From Buxus sempervirens (Eukaryota > Streptophyta > Magnoliopsida > Buxales > Buxaceae): a stretch of DNA of 64,000 bases. This document shows positions 10,620-21,355 of the stretch, one piece after another; position 1 is the first letter of the stretch; each line of letters starts with the position of its first letter. The notes beneath the pieces were generated by a model that ran no database searches, was not told where the DNA came from, and saw only the letters and a program-made list of their open reading frames with translations. The position numbers were made by a program, and so were the translations under genes. Where the stretch lies: assembly GCA_947561395.2 (NCBI GenBank), contig OX387186.1, forward strand, positions 3,378,835-3,442,834. Reading direction: 5' to 3'.

Positions 10620-12990
10620 AAGGCAAAGCAATCGTTAATGGTATGACTGACCATGCGATGATATCGACAATATTTGGGATCAGTAGTCTTATCAACATCT
10701 GCAGGTCTCTTTGGCTCAGGGAGCCTTATGACCATTCTTGAAACAAATCCTCAAATATCAATTCCACATCATCATCATCGAAGGAGTATTTCTTTTCCCT
10801 TCTTTCTTTCAAAGTTTTGGGAGGATTCCTCGATTTCCCATTCCCACTTCCAATCCCATTTTCCTTCTGTTTGTTGGTATTTACGAAAGTAGGCATGGCT
10901 TCCTTCTTTATTTCCTTTATTGTTTCTATCTTACCACCTATTGTAATAGTAGGAAACTTCTTGGTCATTGTTGACTTCTAGCGAGCCATTTGCCGTTCGA
11001 CGTACTTGCTTTTGACACAAGTGCATCAAACGACTGTGGGTCAACGGTCCCCACAAATGTAGCAATTTCTGGCAACAAATTATTGGCACACATTTGGATA
11101 TCAGATTGTTCTATTAGCTTTTCAGGGCATTGGAGATTAAGATTTCGTCATCTAGTTATGAAATCATTAACGCCCTCATTAACCTTCTGCTTTGCATCTG
11201 CAAGGTCAATAATGGAAATCTTCTTTTTCGAGCTAACAAATTGAGCTAATAAAGCTTTCTGCATGTCGTCCCATGTGAGTATGAAGCCAGGAGGTAACTG
11301 AGTGTATCATGTGAAAGCAACTCCTTTCAATGATTGCACAAATTGCCTTATCAACAAGGCATCTGTTAGTGCCGATTCCCAACATGCGGAATAGAAGTGG
11401 GCTAAGTGCTCTTGAAGAGAGCCATTTAACCCATCAAACTTTTCAAAAGTAGGTTTCTGATATCCATGCGAGAATGGCACTATGTCATAGTGTGCAAGGT
11501 ATGGCTTTCTGTAGCCAAGCACAGGTAGTGACATGGAAGATTGGAAATCCTTGATTCCTTCAGCAATCAGGGTTTTAATATCCACTTGGGGTGAAGGAAC
11601 TGCCGATGTCGAGGCTTCTTGCTGTGCTGGCCTTTGATTTGAACAACTGGCTTGTGCTGCCAATTGAGCTGTGAGGGATGCAATTTCTGCATCTTTCTTA
11701 GCCATCTTTCTTTGGAGTTCTTGCAATTGCTCTTCAACATTAGACGTGCCTGCTACCATTACTGACATGGTTTTAGGTTCACCGTCTAAAGAAGACCTCA
11801 TGTTCAACTTACTTTGGAATTCCGATGACAAACCCTCCAAAAATTCCTCTTCTTGGAAGATTGATTCTAAAACCCCATAGAGTGGATTCACAGAAGAGTT
11901 CATTGTTGACTCTGACAAGCTCCCCTCAGAACATGATCCACTGCTTGAGGAATCAGAGTGGTCTGACAACAGCAGCTTTGCTTTAGACCGTGTAATAGGG
12001 CCTATGTAGTTTTTTGGTTTGTGAGGTACAAGGCTTGGTTTAACACCGCATGGTATCCCTACTTCCTTTGCGAATACAAAACCAGACACAAAGGCCCATT
12101 TCTTTGCTTCATGATCCGCCTTGGCTTTGTTGGCTTCTTCGGCGGCAAATGCAATTAGCGAAGGCAATGATGCCCCATGGGTAGCTTATCTGCTAGATGC
12201 CTTGTTGTTTGCGTCCTCTTATTCTTTGGGATAGCCGGCAAACTGCCAATTTTTATGGTGGAACTAGGACTTGTACAATCATTGGGGGATGGTCCCAATT
12301 GGAGTACCCTAGGAAGGTACGAAGTTGTTGAAACACTCCCTTCTGCTATAGGAGTTGAAATTCTCTTTTTGTGGGGAAGGGATTTGTCCCTTGGCTTCCA
12401 GAACTTTCTGCTGACTTTGACGTCTTGGGTGTAGCTGGAAGAGACGTTTCTCCAATCTCCTTAATTGTCGTCATCATGGACGACGTTATGATGACTGGAA
12501 TAGCTGGAACGATCACCATGTTAATTGGGATAGTCCCAATCATAATCTGATTCGGCATAATGACCCCGGCAGGAGGCATGGTGGGCACCTTAGGGCTTTC
12601 TGCCTTGGGTGTGTCCTTGGTGCTCGTAGCCTTAGTGATGGGAACCATCGAGCTTGATGCCTTGGTCTTGCAGCTTGTCTTCCTGCTTTTGGACTTCTTG
12701 GTCTTTGGGAATGGTCCATATTTCTTAGCCGCATTAATCATAGCCATGACCCAAAGGTCCGTTTGTTTCTTCAATGCCTTTTTATTCTTTCAGTTCCTCC
12801 TGGTCTTGAGTGACTTTTTAGGATCAGCCATGATCTTTGGGACTTCCTTGTTCTTAAGAGTGGGCCATCTGGAAGTTCGATGCTTCAATTCCCAAAGGGT
12901 AATGGCCAATGGAGAAAATGGCACAGTAGCCTGCTTTCTTCTTTCTTTCTCTCGTTCCTTCCTCAGCAGTTTGAAGCTTGTGGAAGTATA
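10620..12990 (-). pseudogene. Gag polyprotein region, disrupted
   Basis: The capsid-type retrotransposon gag domain is seen at about 11000-11460: KPTFEKFDGLNGSLQEHLAH, then FVQSLKGVAF, YTQLPPGF, and further ADAKQKVNEGVNDFITRWR. Upstream is a coiled-coil stretch with EEQLQELQRKMAKKDAEIAS and a basic/Pro-rich N-terminal part reaching about 12990. It would form the virus-like particle. Interruptions include a TGA at about 11304 where related gags have Trp, a frame change near 12200, and others at 10620-10970. Confidence 0.8.
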
Positions 12991-13078
12991 CTGTCACTTG
13001 TGGTGCCATGTCCGCACAATGAAACAAGAAATAAGTTATGACTAAAACAATTTAAAAGTTAGAGATGAAAGGGAGAAT

Positions 13079-13098
13079 GGGTCCCACCAGGCGTGCCA
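13079..13098 (-). other. Candidate primer-binding site
   Basis: On the minus strand the segment starts TGGCACGCCTGGTGGGACC, lying seven bases inside the LTR edge. Starting with TGG it could pair with a tRNA 3' CCA end whose discriminator base is G. I could not assign the tRNA. The position just inside the LTR and before gag fits. Confidence 0.45.
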
Positions 13099-13314
13099 AA
13101 AACCATGTTGACCAAAAATTGTAATCTTTAATCGAACACGATTTCACCCATTTGTTGTGGGTTTTTATTTTGTAGGGTACAGACCCACCAAGATCGTTGA
13201 TCCTTAATAACATCCTAGACTCTAGAACAACCCTTTGATTCTAACTCTCAAAGTATATCAAGAAATATTTGGTTTAACTTGTGTTTTTGTTATTGTGCCT
13301 AAACCCAACGTTCG

Positions 13315-13361
13315 GGCTGCCTACGTACCCAAGTATTTGGGATCAAACCATATCGTAGTTC
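13315..13361. repeat. Copy 2 of the shared motif, inside the LTR
   Basis: Reads GGCTGCCTACGTACCC, then GGGATCAAACCAT and CGTAGTTC, matching 4780-4825 in the same orientation. It lies about 210 bp from the inner edge of the LTR. On the element's strand it would be in the transcribed R/U5 portion. Confidence 0.7.
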
Positions 13362-14774
13362 AAATAGGAGTTTTGAATTTGAGTTTGGTTCGGGTCACAA
13401 GGATCCGGTTTAGATTTGGTTTAAACCGTAGAGGAAACGGTTTGATTTGATTTCAATTGTTTGGACCACAAAGATCCGGTTTGGTTTTGTTTGATTTGGA
13501 AATTTGAACCATAGAAGAAATGGTTTAACTTTGGTTTTTTTTGAAGTATAGGTTGTATGGGAACCGGTTTTAGGACAATTCCAGTCCGATTTAGTTTTAG
13601 GACAGTTGCGGTCCAATTTTGAATGATTTGGTTTAACATGGGGGACTTTGGTTCATTTTGAAGGACTTTTGGTTCACTTAAAACTCATTTGGTTCAATTT
13701 GGAATATTTGGGTTTGACTTGGAATAATTTGATTTGATGTAAAGGGGCTTGGTTCAAACTGGAGGGCTATAGTTTGGTTTAAAAAAGGTTTGGTTCAATT
13801 GCAAAAGAGGTCGGTCCAATTTAGGACACTTTGAACCACTTTTAAAGCAGGAAAGAGGGATATTTTGATTTTTGTATCACTATTTGGAGTGAGTTTTGGG
13901 TGGATTTGGGTTCCAGGAAGCTTCAAGGATTTTTGGGAATTTTTCTGGATTTTTCTGAGGCTTGAAAATGGGTCAAACCCCAAAAATAAGGGTTTCTGGG
14001 TCATATAGGGCAGACGGGTTGGTCCAGACCAGCGGTTCTGGTCGAATCGTAGGAGCAAGGGCCACAGGGCAGACCTTATTTGGCCCGTGTGAGCGGGCCT
14101 GGCCCTCTTTTTTATTTTGGGGCCCAGATCAATTCAGGCCGGATTTGCTCACGGACCTGGATTTAGGGCCCGCGCCCATTTTTTTTGGGCCCGACATGGG
14201 GAGAAACCCGCGCGGGTCTTCTACGCCCGGGCCGACGCGCCCAGCCCGATGCACCTAAGGGCCTGTTTGGTCTATTTTCTCCGGAAAAACTCTTGCAGAG
14301 TCCATATTTTTGCCGGAAAATCACTGTTTTCGCCTGAAATGTTGCTAAACACTATCATGGCGCCTCAGACGCTCCCAAACGGACGAACACACTGGGAATT
14401 TGCGCCTGAGCCCTGCCAAAGTCTCTTAAATACACTTCAAACAATGGGGGTTGAACAAAACGGATTATTCTTTTTCTTCTTGCATCTTCCATCTTTCTTC
14501 TTGTCTTGTCATTCTCCCACATATGGATCTGCAGATAAAGATTAGGTATATCTTCCAATCCTTATCTCATTCCCTTTTGCCCCTTTTCTTTAGAACCTGG
14601 ACGTTAGTATTTAGAGAGAATTCAAATAACAGATTGAAACATATCTTACCTCCTTTATCTCCTGGAATCTTTTCACACCTTTATCTGCTAAAATCTCTCT
14701 GATTTCTTTCTCTGATCTTCTCCCTGATCTTCTAAACTCCAGCCTTCTAACCCCCTTTTTTCCTCCAACACCCT

Positions 14775-14783
14775 CCTTTTATA
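14775..14783 (-). promoter_or_regulatory. TATA box of the LTR promoter
   Basis: On the minus strand this is TATAAAAGG within CTCTATAAAAGGAGGG, a near-perfect plant TATA box. Transcription would start about 25-30 bases to the left (around 14750), making U3 about 450 bp and the transcribed part of the LTR about 1.6 kb. Confidence 0.65.
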
Positions 14784-14869
14784 GAGCATTGGACGTGGGG
14801 TAGTTATGAAACTACCCCACTTAAAGAGGTTGTAACCCACGTTTCCATCATTATTTTTTTTATTTAATA

Positions 14870-15155
14870 TTTTTAATTGAAAATGGGGGGTCGTTGATGA
14901 GCTCTCCCTTTTCAAGGGTCCCCTTTGCATGTGCACGACCCATGAAAAAAATATTTTTTTCTGTTTTTTTTAATTGAAAATCCGGGGGGGGGGGGGGGGG
15001 GGGGGGGTCATTGATGAGCTCCCCCTTTTAAGGGTCGTGCATGCCAAAAATATTTTTGTTTCTCTTTTTTTTTTAATTGAAAATGGGGGGTCGTTGATGA
15101 GCTCCCCCTTTTTAAGGGTTGTGCACATGCACGACCCATGCAGAATTTTTTTATA
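14870..15155. repeat. Three tandem units of about 100 bp in U3
   Basis: Each unit has TAATTGAAAATGGGGGGTC or a variant, then GTTGATGAGCTCCCCCTTTT and AAGGGTCGTGCATG. Unit anchors are at 14874, 14971 and 15074. They lie 90-370 bp upstream of the LTR TATA box on the element strand, where enhancer repeats are common in retroelements. Confidence 0.85.
14984..15007. repeat. Poly-G run of 24
   Basis: An uninterrupted G tract inside the middle U3 repeat, where the sister units have only six Gs. It may be a real slippage expansion or a sequencing/assembly artefact. Confidence 0.9.
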
Positions 15156-15198
15156 TTATTATTTTTTAATAATAATTTTTTTAAAGGGGGGCCCAACA

Positions 15199-17858
15199 AG
15201 AAGTATTAGCCGGGGGTATTTTCGACTGTAAATGTTAGGCTCGAATTAGGCAAGTTCGCTTTATAGATAGTATGGATGTATGTGAGGTGTTGTCTTATAA
15301 GAGATGTCCAGAGGGCTCTTGTTCAAGGAACTCAAAAGAAACACCTTTTGGAACTATTTATGCTTATAAGTCATACCAAGCCATTGAGAAGATAACTAGA
15401 ACACCTACCAAACCCCATATAGCTCACGGTAGCTTTCTGCATATTATTTCATTCGTAATGAACAACCCTAAGATAGTGGAAGATTTATAATAGGTCAGTG
15501 GAAGATTTCTGATAGGTCAGGTGTCTATCCCTTGTGAGTATTTGTGTGTATGGTGTGTCTCAGTGTCTGTGTGTGTGCGCCTGTGTCAGTGTGCGTGTGT
15601 GTATATGGAGTGCGCACAACTATGTGCAGCAAACACATTTACATGCATCACCATAGGCTGGACTATATGCGTCATATGATCATCTTAATGCATCCCATAT
15701 CAGGCATAGTCGATAATACAATAGGTTAAAAACAAAGCTATCCAATTGAAAATGATTTGATACTGAAGAAACTTCACGTAAAATAATAACATGGGATCAA
15801 AACATTGAGACAAAAACTGATGAATCCCCAGCAATGGCAACTTCTAACCAAGACAATTCCGTAAGATTTACTTAAAATCACTTCCAAGAAACAACACTGA
15901 CTCACGATTCCTAAATAAACAATCGCCGCTTAAATAACCCCAAAACCGTAGAATCAAGAAACCATGAAAACCTAAAAACGAAGATCACAATTCACGTACC
16001 GTATATAACTCCAAAATATATTTCAAACGAAGAAACTTCCAATAAAATCGCGTACCGGTATTAACCCGCAACGTAGCTTTTAATGGGCAGAGATTCTGCT
16101 TCTGTTCCCTTTCTCGCTCTTCCCTATTTCCATTTCAGAAAGAGATGGAAAAACCAAGCGCGCACGCTTCGCTTTCACGGGAACATGGAATCAAAAGGCT
16201 ATCAAGTACCCGCCTCTACACTTCCATTGTTTTCCTCAGCAAGTCGGACGAGAGCATCATATTTTCTGCTACAAAATCGGTGCTACGCGAACTGATTGTA
16301 GCCACGTAGCAAAAAATTCTGCAACTAACGGAAAACCGAGAAATCTCCGTTCCGGTTCCATCAATGGTTCCCGCTCAACATAAGATTTGGAAAAGTCTCT
16401 CGGATTTGAGAAAATATCCATCGCAGGTACATCAACGGCCATTCTTGTTGCAGCAATACTTTCCTGTTGACCTATTGAGGGGTTCTCCGACGACCGTATT
16501 TTAGGGAAGAAGAAAGCACTCAAAACTCATTCAAACGTACGCAGCGACGAAAATTTCAGAGCAGCGTCAAATACATCAACGGCCAGTTCAACATTAGTGT
16601 ATAGCTCGCAAACGGAAGGTTTGGCTAGGGTTTTCCTACCTTTAACAGCCACTGTAAAATACTAAGATGAATCTCGCCACTGATCTTCGTTACAGACCTT
16701 CCAGCGCAAAAGAAAGACGAAAGTGAGTGTAAGAAAGATAGAGAGAGACGTAGTGTCCAATCTCCACTGGTCGCTGATCGGTCTTGCAGTCCTTCGGATC
16801 GATGGGTCTTGCCGGGAGAGGGAGAGAACAGTCGTAGAAACAAGGAGGGCAACAGAAAAGATGGATTTGAAATCGTTTAATTTAATTTGAAATAAACGGA
16901 GAGACATCACCGTTTCTCCTATGGTAAGTCGGTTCTGTAGCATTCGGTAACGGCTCTAAAACCCCAACTGTTAAGTGGGCCCAAATCTTGACGAAGAGCC
17001 CAAATAAATGGTAAAGCCCATTCCGCTAACCCCAAAAATCAAACATGGAGAGAAGTTGTCGAGTGGTCCTATTTCAAATTTTAAATACACTGGTCCAACG
17101 GTCACAGATCCGCGTCTAATGATTTTGATTTTGTGATCCTCCTGGTCAGAAACATAGCCTATGAGCATGGTTTAGTAGGTCTCATTATTTTCTGCTTCTC
17201 ACAATTTAGGCAGGACGAGTTCTGGCATGGAAATATTGTTAGAAATGAGTTAAAAGTTATCGATCAATTTATGATAAATTTGTTTCTTCATATCCCCTTT
17301 TTTCTCGTTTGAATAAGGAATATTTTTTTTCCAAGAGAGAAGAATATGCATAAATAATATCTTAGACAACCAGTTCGGGTTAAAAAGGAACTTTCTACCC
17401 TTTCTTTTCTTTTATTCCACTATTTCAGATGTACACTGTCCGATTTTTGTTCACACCTGATTTCTTTCTGCATTTTTTTTTTTGTTTTTTTGCTTTGGGA
17501 TTGTCTACTTACATCCTTGCATGCTGGAACTTTCACATTTCCAGATTATGCTATTGATGATTGCTCTGCGTTCTTTTCTATAAGCTAATTGGAATAACTC
17601 TATGTTGGTCTTTTGAGATTTTGAGCGTGAATGTTGTGATGTGTTTTCCCATCCCTTGCAAATTCTGGGCAGTTACTCCAAGCTCAAGTTAATGATGTGA
17701 ATTCCTTGCGCCTCTTGTGAGCTGCATTTTCAGATAAGCTACAAAATGTTTTTTTTTCTCTGTTGGAGATGGTGGCCATTGAAAGATATTATTCTTTTAG
17801 TTTTTAATATCCTTAGCAACAAAGAAGGGTTTGCCTTTATACCAAATATCAGTTGTGT
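15199..17858. other. Intergenic; no recognised gene
   Basis: Begins at the retroelement edge. Short frames at 16083-16295 (+) and at 16269-16943 (-) do not resemble known proteins. The interval 15950-16950 is less AT-rich than its surroundings and has donor-like words on the minus strand (GGTACGTG near 16000, GGTACGCG near 16055), so an unrecognised transcript or promoter on the minus strand is possible. The rest, including T-rich DNA at 17290-17480, shows nothing. Confidence 0.4.
15539..15606. repeat. Impure GT-rich microsatellite
   Basis: Alternating TG runs with interruptions (TGTGTGTATGGTGTGTCTCAG and similar). Simple repeat with no coding value. Confidence 0.85.
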
Positions 17859-18255
17859 TCAGATTAGAGCTACAGGGTAATGGGGAGTGGCTTGGGTTTT
17901 TTTACATGACACTTCAGTGTATATAGTGTTATAGGGTGGAAAGACTAGTAATTGGATTGATGGGTTGTTGTTGTTTGTTGCTTTATGGAATTTTCTTGGG
18001 TACCAATGAGTCCATATGATTTCTCCATCTGTAACTAGACTCATTTTTAGCACATGTGTCAACCACCTTGTTTCCTTGCCTCTTGATATGTTTGTATTCC
18101 ACCTGTTTGAATCTTCCAATCCATTGTTTGGCATCAGCTACCATAGTGCTTGCTTGCTGTGGGATTCCATCCCCATTCATGATACTGTTAATCACCTAGG
18201 ATGCATCTCTTTATCTCTTAAATTAAAATTTTCTTCTAGAGTACTCTTGTATTGA
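17859..18255 (-). pseudogene. LINE-type RNase H relic
   Basis: The minus-strand frame 17983-18195 reads like the end of the RNase H domain found in plant LINE ORF2 proteins and related RVT_3 proteins: NGDGIPQQASTMVADAKQW, then KHIKRQGNKVVDTCAK, the equivalent of the family's I-x-R-E-G-N-x-x-A-D-x-L-A-K. The rest of ORF2 is absent and the frame changes on both sides. It is a short, old fragment; its left end is uncertain. Confidence 0.5.
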
Positions 18256-18348
18256 TTCTCTTACAATGTAAATTTTCTTATATAGTTTATCTTGTATTGT
18301 TTATGCTATCTTGTTTGATCAAATTATAATTTATCTGAAAATGTAGAA

Positions 18349-18570
18349 GAAGAACTGTTTAAGAGGGGCAATGCTCGCTCATACACAGAAGAAGAACTAT
18401 TTAATGAAGTGATAAAAATAGAAGGTTTGGATAACGATTATCAAATGACAACATATGACTTTATTGCTAGAGATATCAATGGAGCAAGATCTTTTATGGG
18501 AGTGCCACAAGAGCGACGTAAGCAGTGGTTAGAGATGAAGACGGGCAACAACCATTCTACCTTGCCATAA
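18349..18570 (+). pseudogene. MYB/SANT-like protein C-terminal exon relic
   Basis: An open exon-like stretch of 73 codons follows an acceptor-like TGTAG. It includes RSYTEEELFNEVIKIEGLD, TTYDFIARDINGARSFMGVP and RRKQWLEMK and ends at TAA. The pattern (A/Y-x-F-I/L, R-x-F-x-x-x-P, R-K-x-W-L) resembles the C-terminal segment of plant MYB/SANT-like (L10-interacting MYB-like) proteins, which are frequently derived from PIF/Harbinger transposons. No upstream SANT domain is visible nearby, so it is treated as a fragment. The assignment is tentative. Confidence 0.4.
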
Positions 18571-19109
18571 TCAAACTTCTTGGTTTTATGACTCTTACTA
18601 GGCTTTAATGTATGACTTAGACATGCAAACTTGGGTATAAGGTTTTTGGATTCTTATTTTTATACTTGGTATTTGGTAATGCTTTATTTGTAAGGTTTTT
18701 TTATTCTTATTTTTATAACTCTTTCTAGGTTTTAATTTACTTTTTAGGTCTTCAATGTTATATCTGATGCTACAGATCAATTATTTACCAGGTTTTTACA
18801 GTCTTCATGACTATATATACAAGGAATCTTGTTTTTGAGAATGTAGTCTTCAATTCCTATATTTTTGGGAAGTGGTTATGGTGAAAGAAAAATGTAGCAA
18901 GTTTAGAATGTAAATATAGAGTGGAAGCTAGCTTGATGGAATAGGAGTTTCACTTATTTAGGTGGGAGGGTCACTCTTATTGAAACTTACCATATTAATT
19001 CATCTATTTTTTTCTTCTCTGTTTAAGGTTGAAGTATGAGTTGCTAAAAGGAAAAACAGGACTTAGAAAGATTTTGTGGGAAATAGGTGAAAAGAATGAA
19101 CATTAGTTG
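18571..19109. other. AT-rich intergenic DNA
   Basis: No coding potential or recognised repeat. Two similar T-rich stretches at 18600-18660 and 18690-18745 (TATGACTTAGACATG and related words) may be decayed duplicates. Confidence 0.5.
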
Positions 19110-19118
19110 ATTTGAATA

Positions 19119-19615
19119 GGGAAATTTAATTTTTAGTGGTATTTTATAAAACTATTTAAGATTTAGTCGGCAAAGTTTGAGTTTTAACTTTTAATATACT
19201 TTTATCAAAATAATTAATTTTTAGTGTCATTTCACTGTTACGGATGCATTTTTCCAAAAATACCCTTATACAATTTACTTTCAAGACTTGTACAAGCAAT
19301 AAATTTTAGACTTGTACAAGTAATAAAGTGACTTGTACAAGTCAATAAAATGACTTATACAAGTCATTTGGATAAGTGACGTAAAATTTTAGACTTGTAC
19401 AAGTCAAAAATTAACTTGTACAAGTCAATAAAATGACTTATACAAGTCATTTGGATAAGTGACGTAAGGGCATTTTTGAAATAGTTGATTTGTCATAGTG
19501 AAATGACACTAAAAATTAATTATTTTGATAAAAGTGTATTAAAAGTTAAAACTCTAAATTTTGCCGACTAAATCTTAAATAATTTGATAAAGTATTACTA
19601 AAAATTAAATTTCCC
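19119..19615. mobile_element. Mutator-type MITE with about 130-bp inverted ends
   Basis: The left end starts GGGAAATTTAATTTTTAGT and the right end is its reverse complement (ACTAAAAATTAAATTTCCC). The inverted arms run about 130 bp and share a TTTAGTCGGCAAA core. The flanks carry a perfect 9-bp target duplication ATTTGAATA at 19110-19118 and 19616-19624. A 9-bp duplication with long inverted ends is diagnostic of the Mutator superfamily. No transposase is encoded; the element is non-autonomous. Confidence 0.9.
19286..19447. repeat. Seven copies of a 12-bp palindrome inside the MITE
   Basis: ACTTGTACAAGT (or ACTTATACAAGT) occurs at 19286 (degenerate in its last base), 19310, 19331, 19353, 19393, 19414 and 19436. 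The last three copies are part of a partial duplication of the preceding unit, sharing TCATTTGGATAAGTGACGTAA. Confidence 0.9.
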
Positions 19616-19624
19616 ATTTGAATA

Positions 19625-20933
19625 TGGGTTTCCGGAACAAGACGAAAAAGGCTTAAATATTAGTCCTGGGACTACAGTGTTACATTGCAAACTGCTATGT
19701 CAATATGAGCAATTATAGCTGCAACAGAGATGAGTATAATTGCTGATAAGTGTTACCAATGTAAAAGTATGTCAGAGGCTGTAAAACCAGAAAATTCAGG
19801 AAGGACCGCTATACAATATACACAATGGACTTCGGAAGATGCCACTATCTAATTCCAAGATTGATTGGTACCTACAAAGATTCTTGATTTTCTAACCCCA
19901 TATGTTAATGATAAGACCGAGTGCAAAACTCATAGAAATCGTTCCTCCCCTACATCTGAAACAGGTGAATCTCGATTGCAATATGGAGGAAATTGTACTC
20001 GGAAAAACCCATGACAGTCCTATACGATAAAGAAAGAACTTCCAAGTATTTTTGGCAAACTCAGACTATACGAACGAGTGGTCAGTTTATTCGCCATTCG
20101 TCATGCAAAGAATGGACATGTGAAGAAAACCGGTTCCAACCCGGTGGGGTAGGTTTGGGTTTCGGTCGTGGCTAAACCCTTATCTAGACCCGAACATGTC
20201 CCATTGCTATTCCTAGACCCAACTACAAAAAAATAAATAAATAATTTATTTAAACCCTTTTCCTTTTGATTTTGTCACAACCAACCAAACAGTAGAAATG
20301 ATTTCTAAAAAATTTTCTTCTTTGTTTTCTCTAGCAAACCAAGCAGTAGAAAATTACATATTTTCCTTTCTTTTCTTTTTGAAATTTCATTTCTTTTCTC
20401 CCCAAATCCAAGGCTCCAAACACAGTCTAAAGGAAATGGATTCTTAATAATCCAACACTCACTCTTGTAGACGTTCTACATTATTCAAACTTAAAAAAAG
20501 AAAAGGAAAAAAAATAAAAAGAAAACCTTTTATCTCTGACAAGCTTATCTTAAGTAGTCTTTATAACAAATTTCAAATAGTTTGTTTTGAAAGTGTTTTA
20601 ATATTACAAATTTGTCACTGCAATTTTAGGAAACGAGATTTCAAAATTCAAAAACAGGCCTAGACCTGATTTTAGAATTCAGTGCATTTCTTTAAAATTC
20701 TTTTAAATGGAACCATTATCAATTTGCAAAGAAATGCTTGTTTTATTACCAGAACTCGACCAAGGCCATCAAATGAATTCCCATGATGAACGGCATAGGG
20801 GCTTAATTTAGTTCATGTACGTGCATGTAGGGCAGGGTTTTACACGAACGTCTCCATAAAAAAAAGGGTTTTACACGAACGCACAACATATCACCACTGA
20901 CGACAAATTTGGAGAGTTCGAATTAGAGCTGGC
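19625..20933. other. Intergenic, transposon debris only
   Basis: No gene is recognised. The piece near 20110-20210 (ACCGGTTCCAACCCGGTGG) and the end CCAAACACAGTC followed by TAA at about 20416-20430 look like debris of hAT- or Harbinger-type elements, but no partner ends were found. Confidence 0.4.
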
Positions 20934-21355
20934 AACGGGTCAGGTTGGGTCGGATCATAATCGGGTTGGGGTTGATTGGGTTGGATTAAATTAAAGTGGG
21001 TTGGAAAACCCCCGACCCAAACGCAACTTGCCAATAAACGGATTCAACCCGTCAATCCGTTTTTTATTTTTTATTTTTCAAAACATATGATTAAAATAGG
21101 GTTAGGGGGTTTAATTGGATCGAATTGTATTGGATTCGGGTCGGGTCGGGTTGTGGGTTTAATCGGGTCGGAACGAGGCACTTTGCCATTTTTTTTTTTT
21201 AAAAGTCGGGTTGGCAGTGCATAATCAGGTTGACCCAATTACTTGCGAGTTGGGGAAACTTCAACCCGCATCCAACCCAATTAATAAACGGATCAACCCA
21301 ACTCGTTTATAATTTGGTTGACCCATCGGGTCGGGTCACATTTTGCCGACTCCTG
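20934..21355. mobile_element. hAT-like MITE rich in GGGTCGGGTT words
   Basis: The left end TAGAGCTGGCAACGGGTC pairs imperfectly with the right end read in reverse (CAGGAGTCGGCAAAATG). The interior is full of GGTTGGGTCGG-type words on one side and AACCCAACCC on the other. No clear 8-bp target duplication was found, so the family call rests on the end sequence and composition. Confidence 0.5.

Larger units (their letters stand above)
1..15198 (-). mobile_element. Ty3/gypsy LTR retrotransposon, Tat lineage, degenerate
   Basis: Read on the minus strand the order is LTR, gag, protease, reverse transcriptase, RNase H, archaeal-type RNase H, integrase. Protease-RT-RH-INT order places it in Ty3/gypsy. 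The second, archaeal-type RNase H between RH and INT is characteristic of the Tat lineage (Ogre/Retand-like), as is an extra reading frame beyond integrase. Only the right (5') LTR is visible; the left end is not defined and may lie outside the window. All domains carry stops or frameshifts and the RT active site is changed, so it cannot move by itself. Whether the PMD gene is truly part of this element, rather than a neighbour, is inference from position and repeats. Confidence 0.8.
13106..15198 (-). mobile_element. 5' LTR of the Tat-lineage element (2.1 kb)
   Basis: The segment starts TGTTGACC and ends GGCCCAACA, giving inverted ends TGTTG...CAACA, and adjoins a candidate primer-binding site. 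On the minus strand it contains a strong TATA box (14775-14783) with tandem repeats upstream of it, and the 46-bp shared motif near the 3' end. Inside are GC-rich stretches (14050-14260) and a region with repeated GGTTTGGTT-like words. The boundary is inferred without the partner LTR. The 5 bp outside the end (AGAAG) would be the target duplication to look for. Confidence 0.55.

Noticed and set aside
14259..14395. TAA followed by GGGCCTGTTTGG as a Harbinger MITE nested in the LTR
   Set aside because: No matching right end with TAA was found; CCAAACGGACGAAC is not a convincing partner.
13962..14545. GC-rich overlapping frames
   Set aside because: They lie inside the LTR, upstream of gag on the other strand, and have repeat-derived composition.
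19286..19447. Regularly spaced short palindromes resembling a CRISPR array
   Set aside because: Spacers are not unique, the repeats sit inside a MITE, and this is a plant nuclear sequence.
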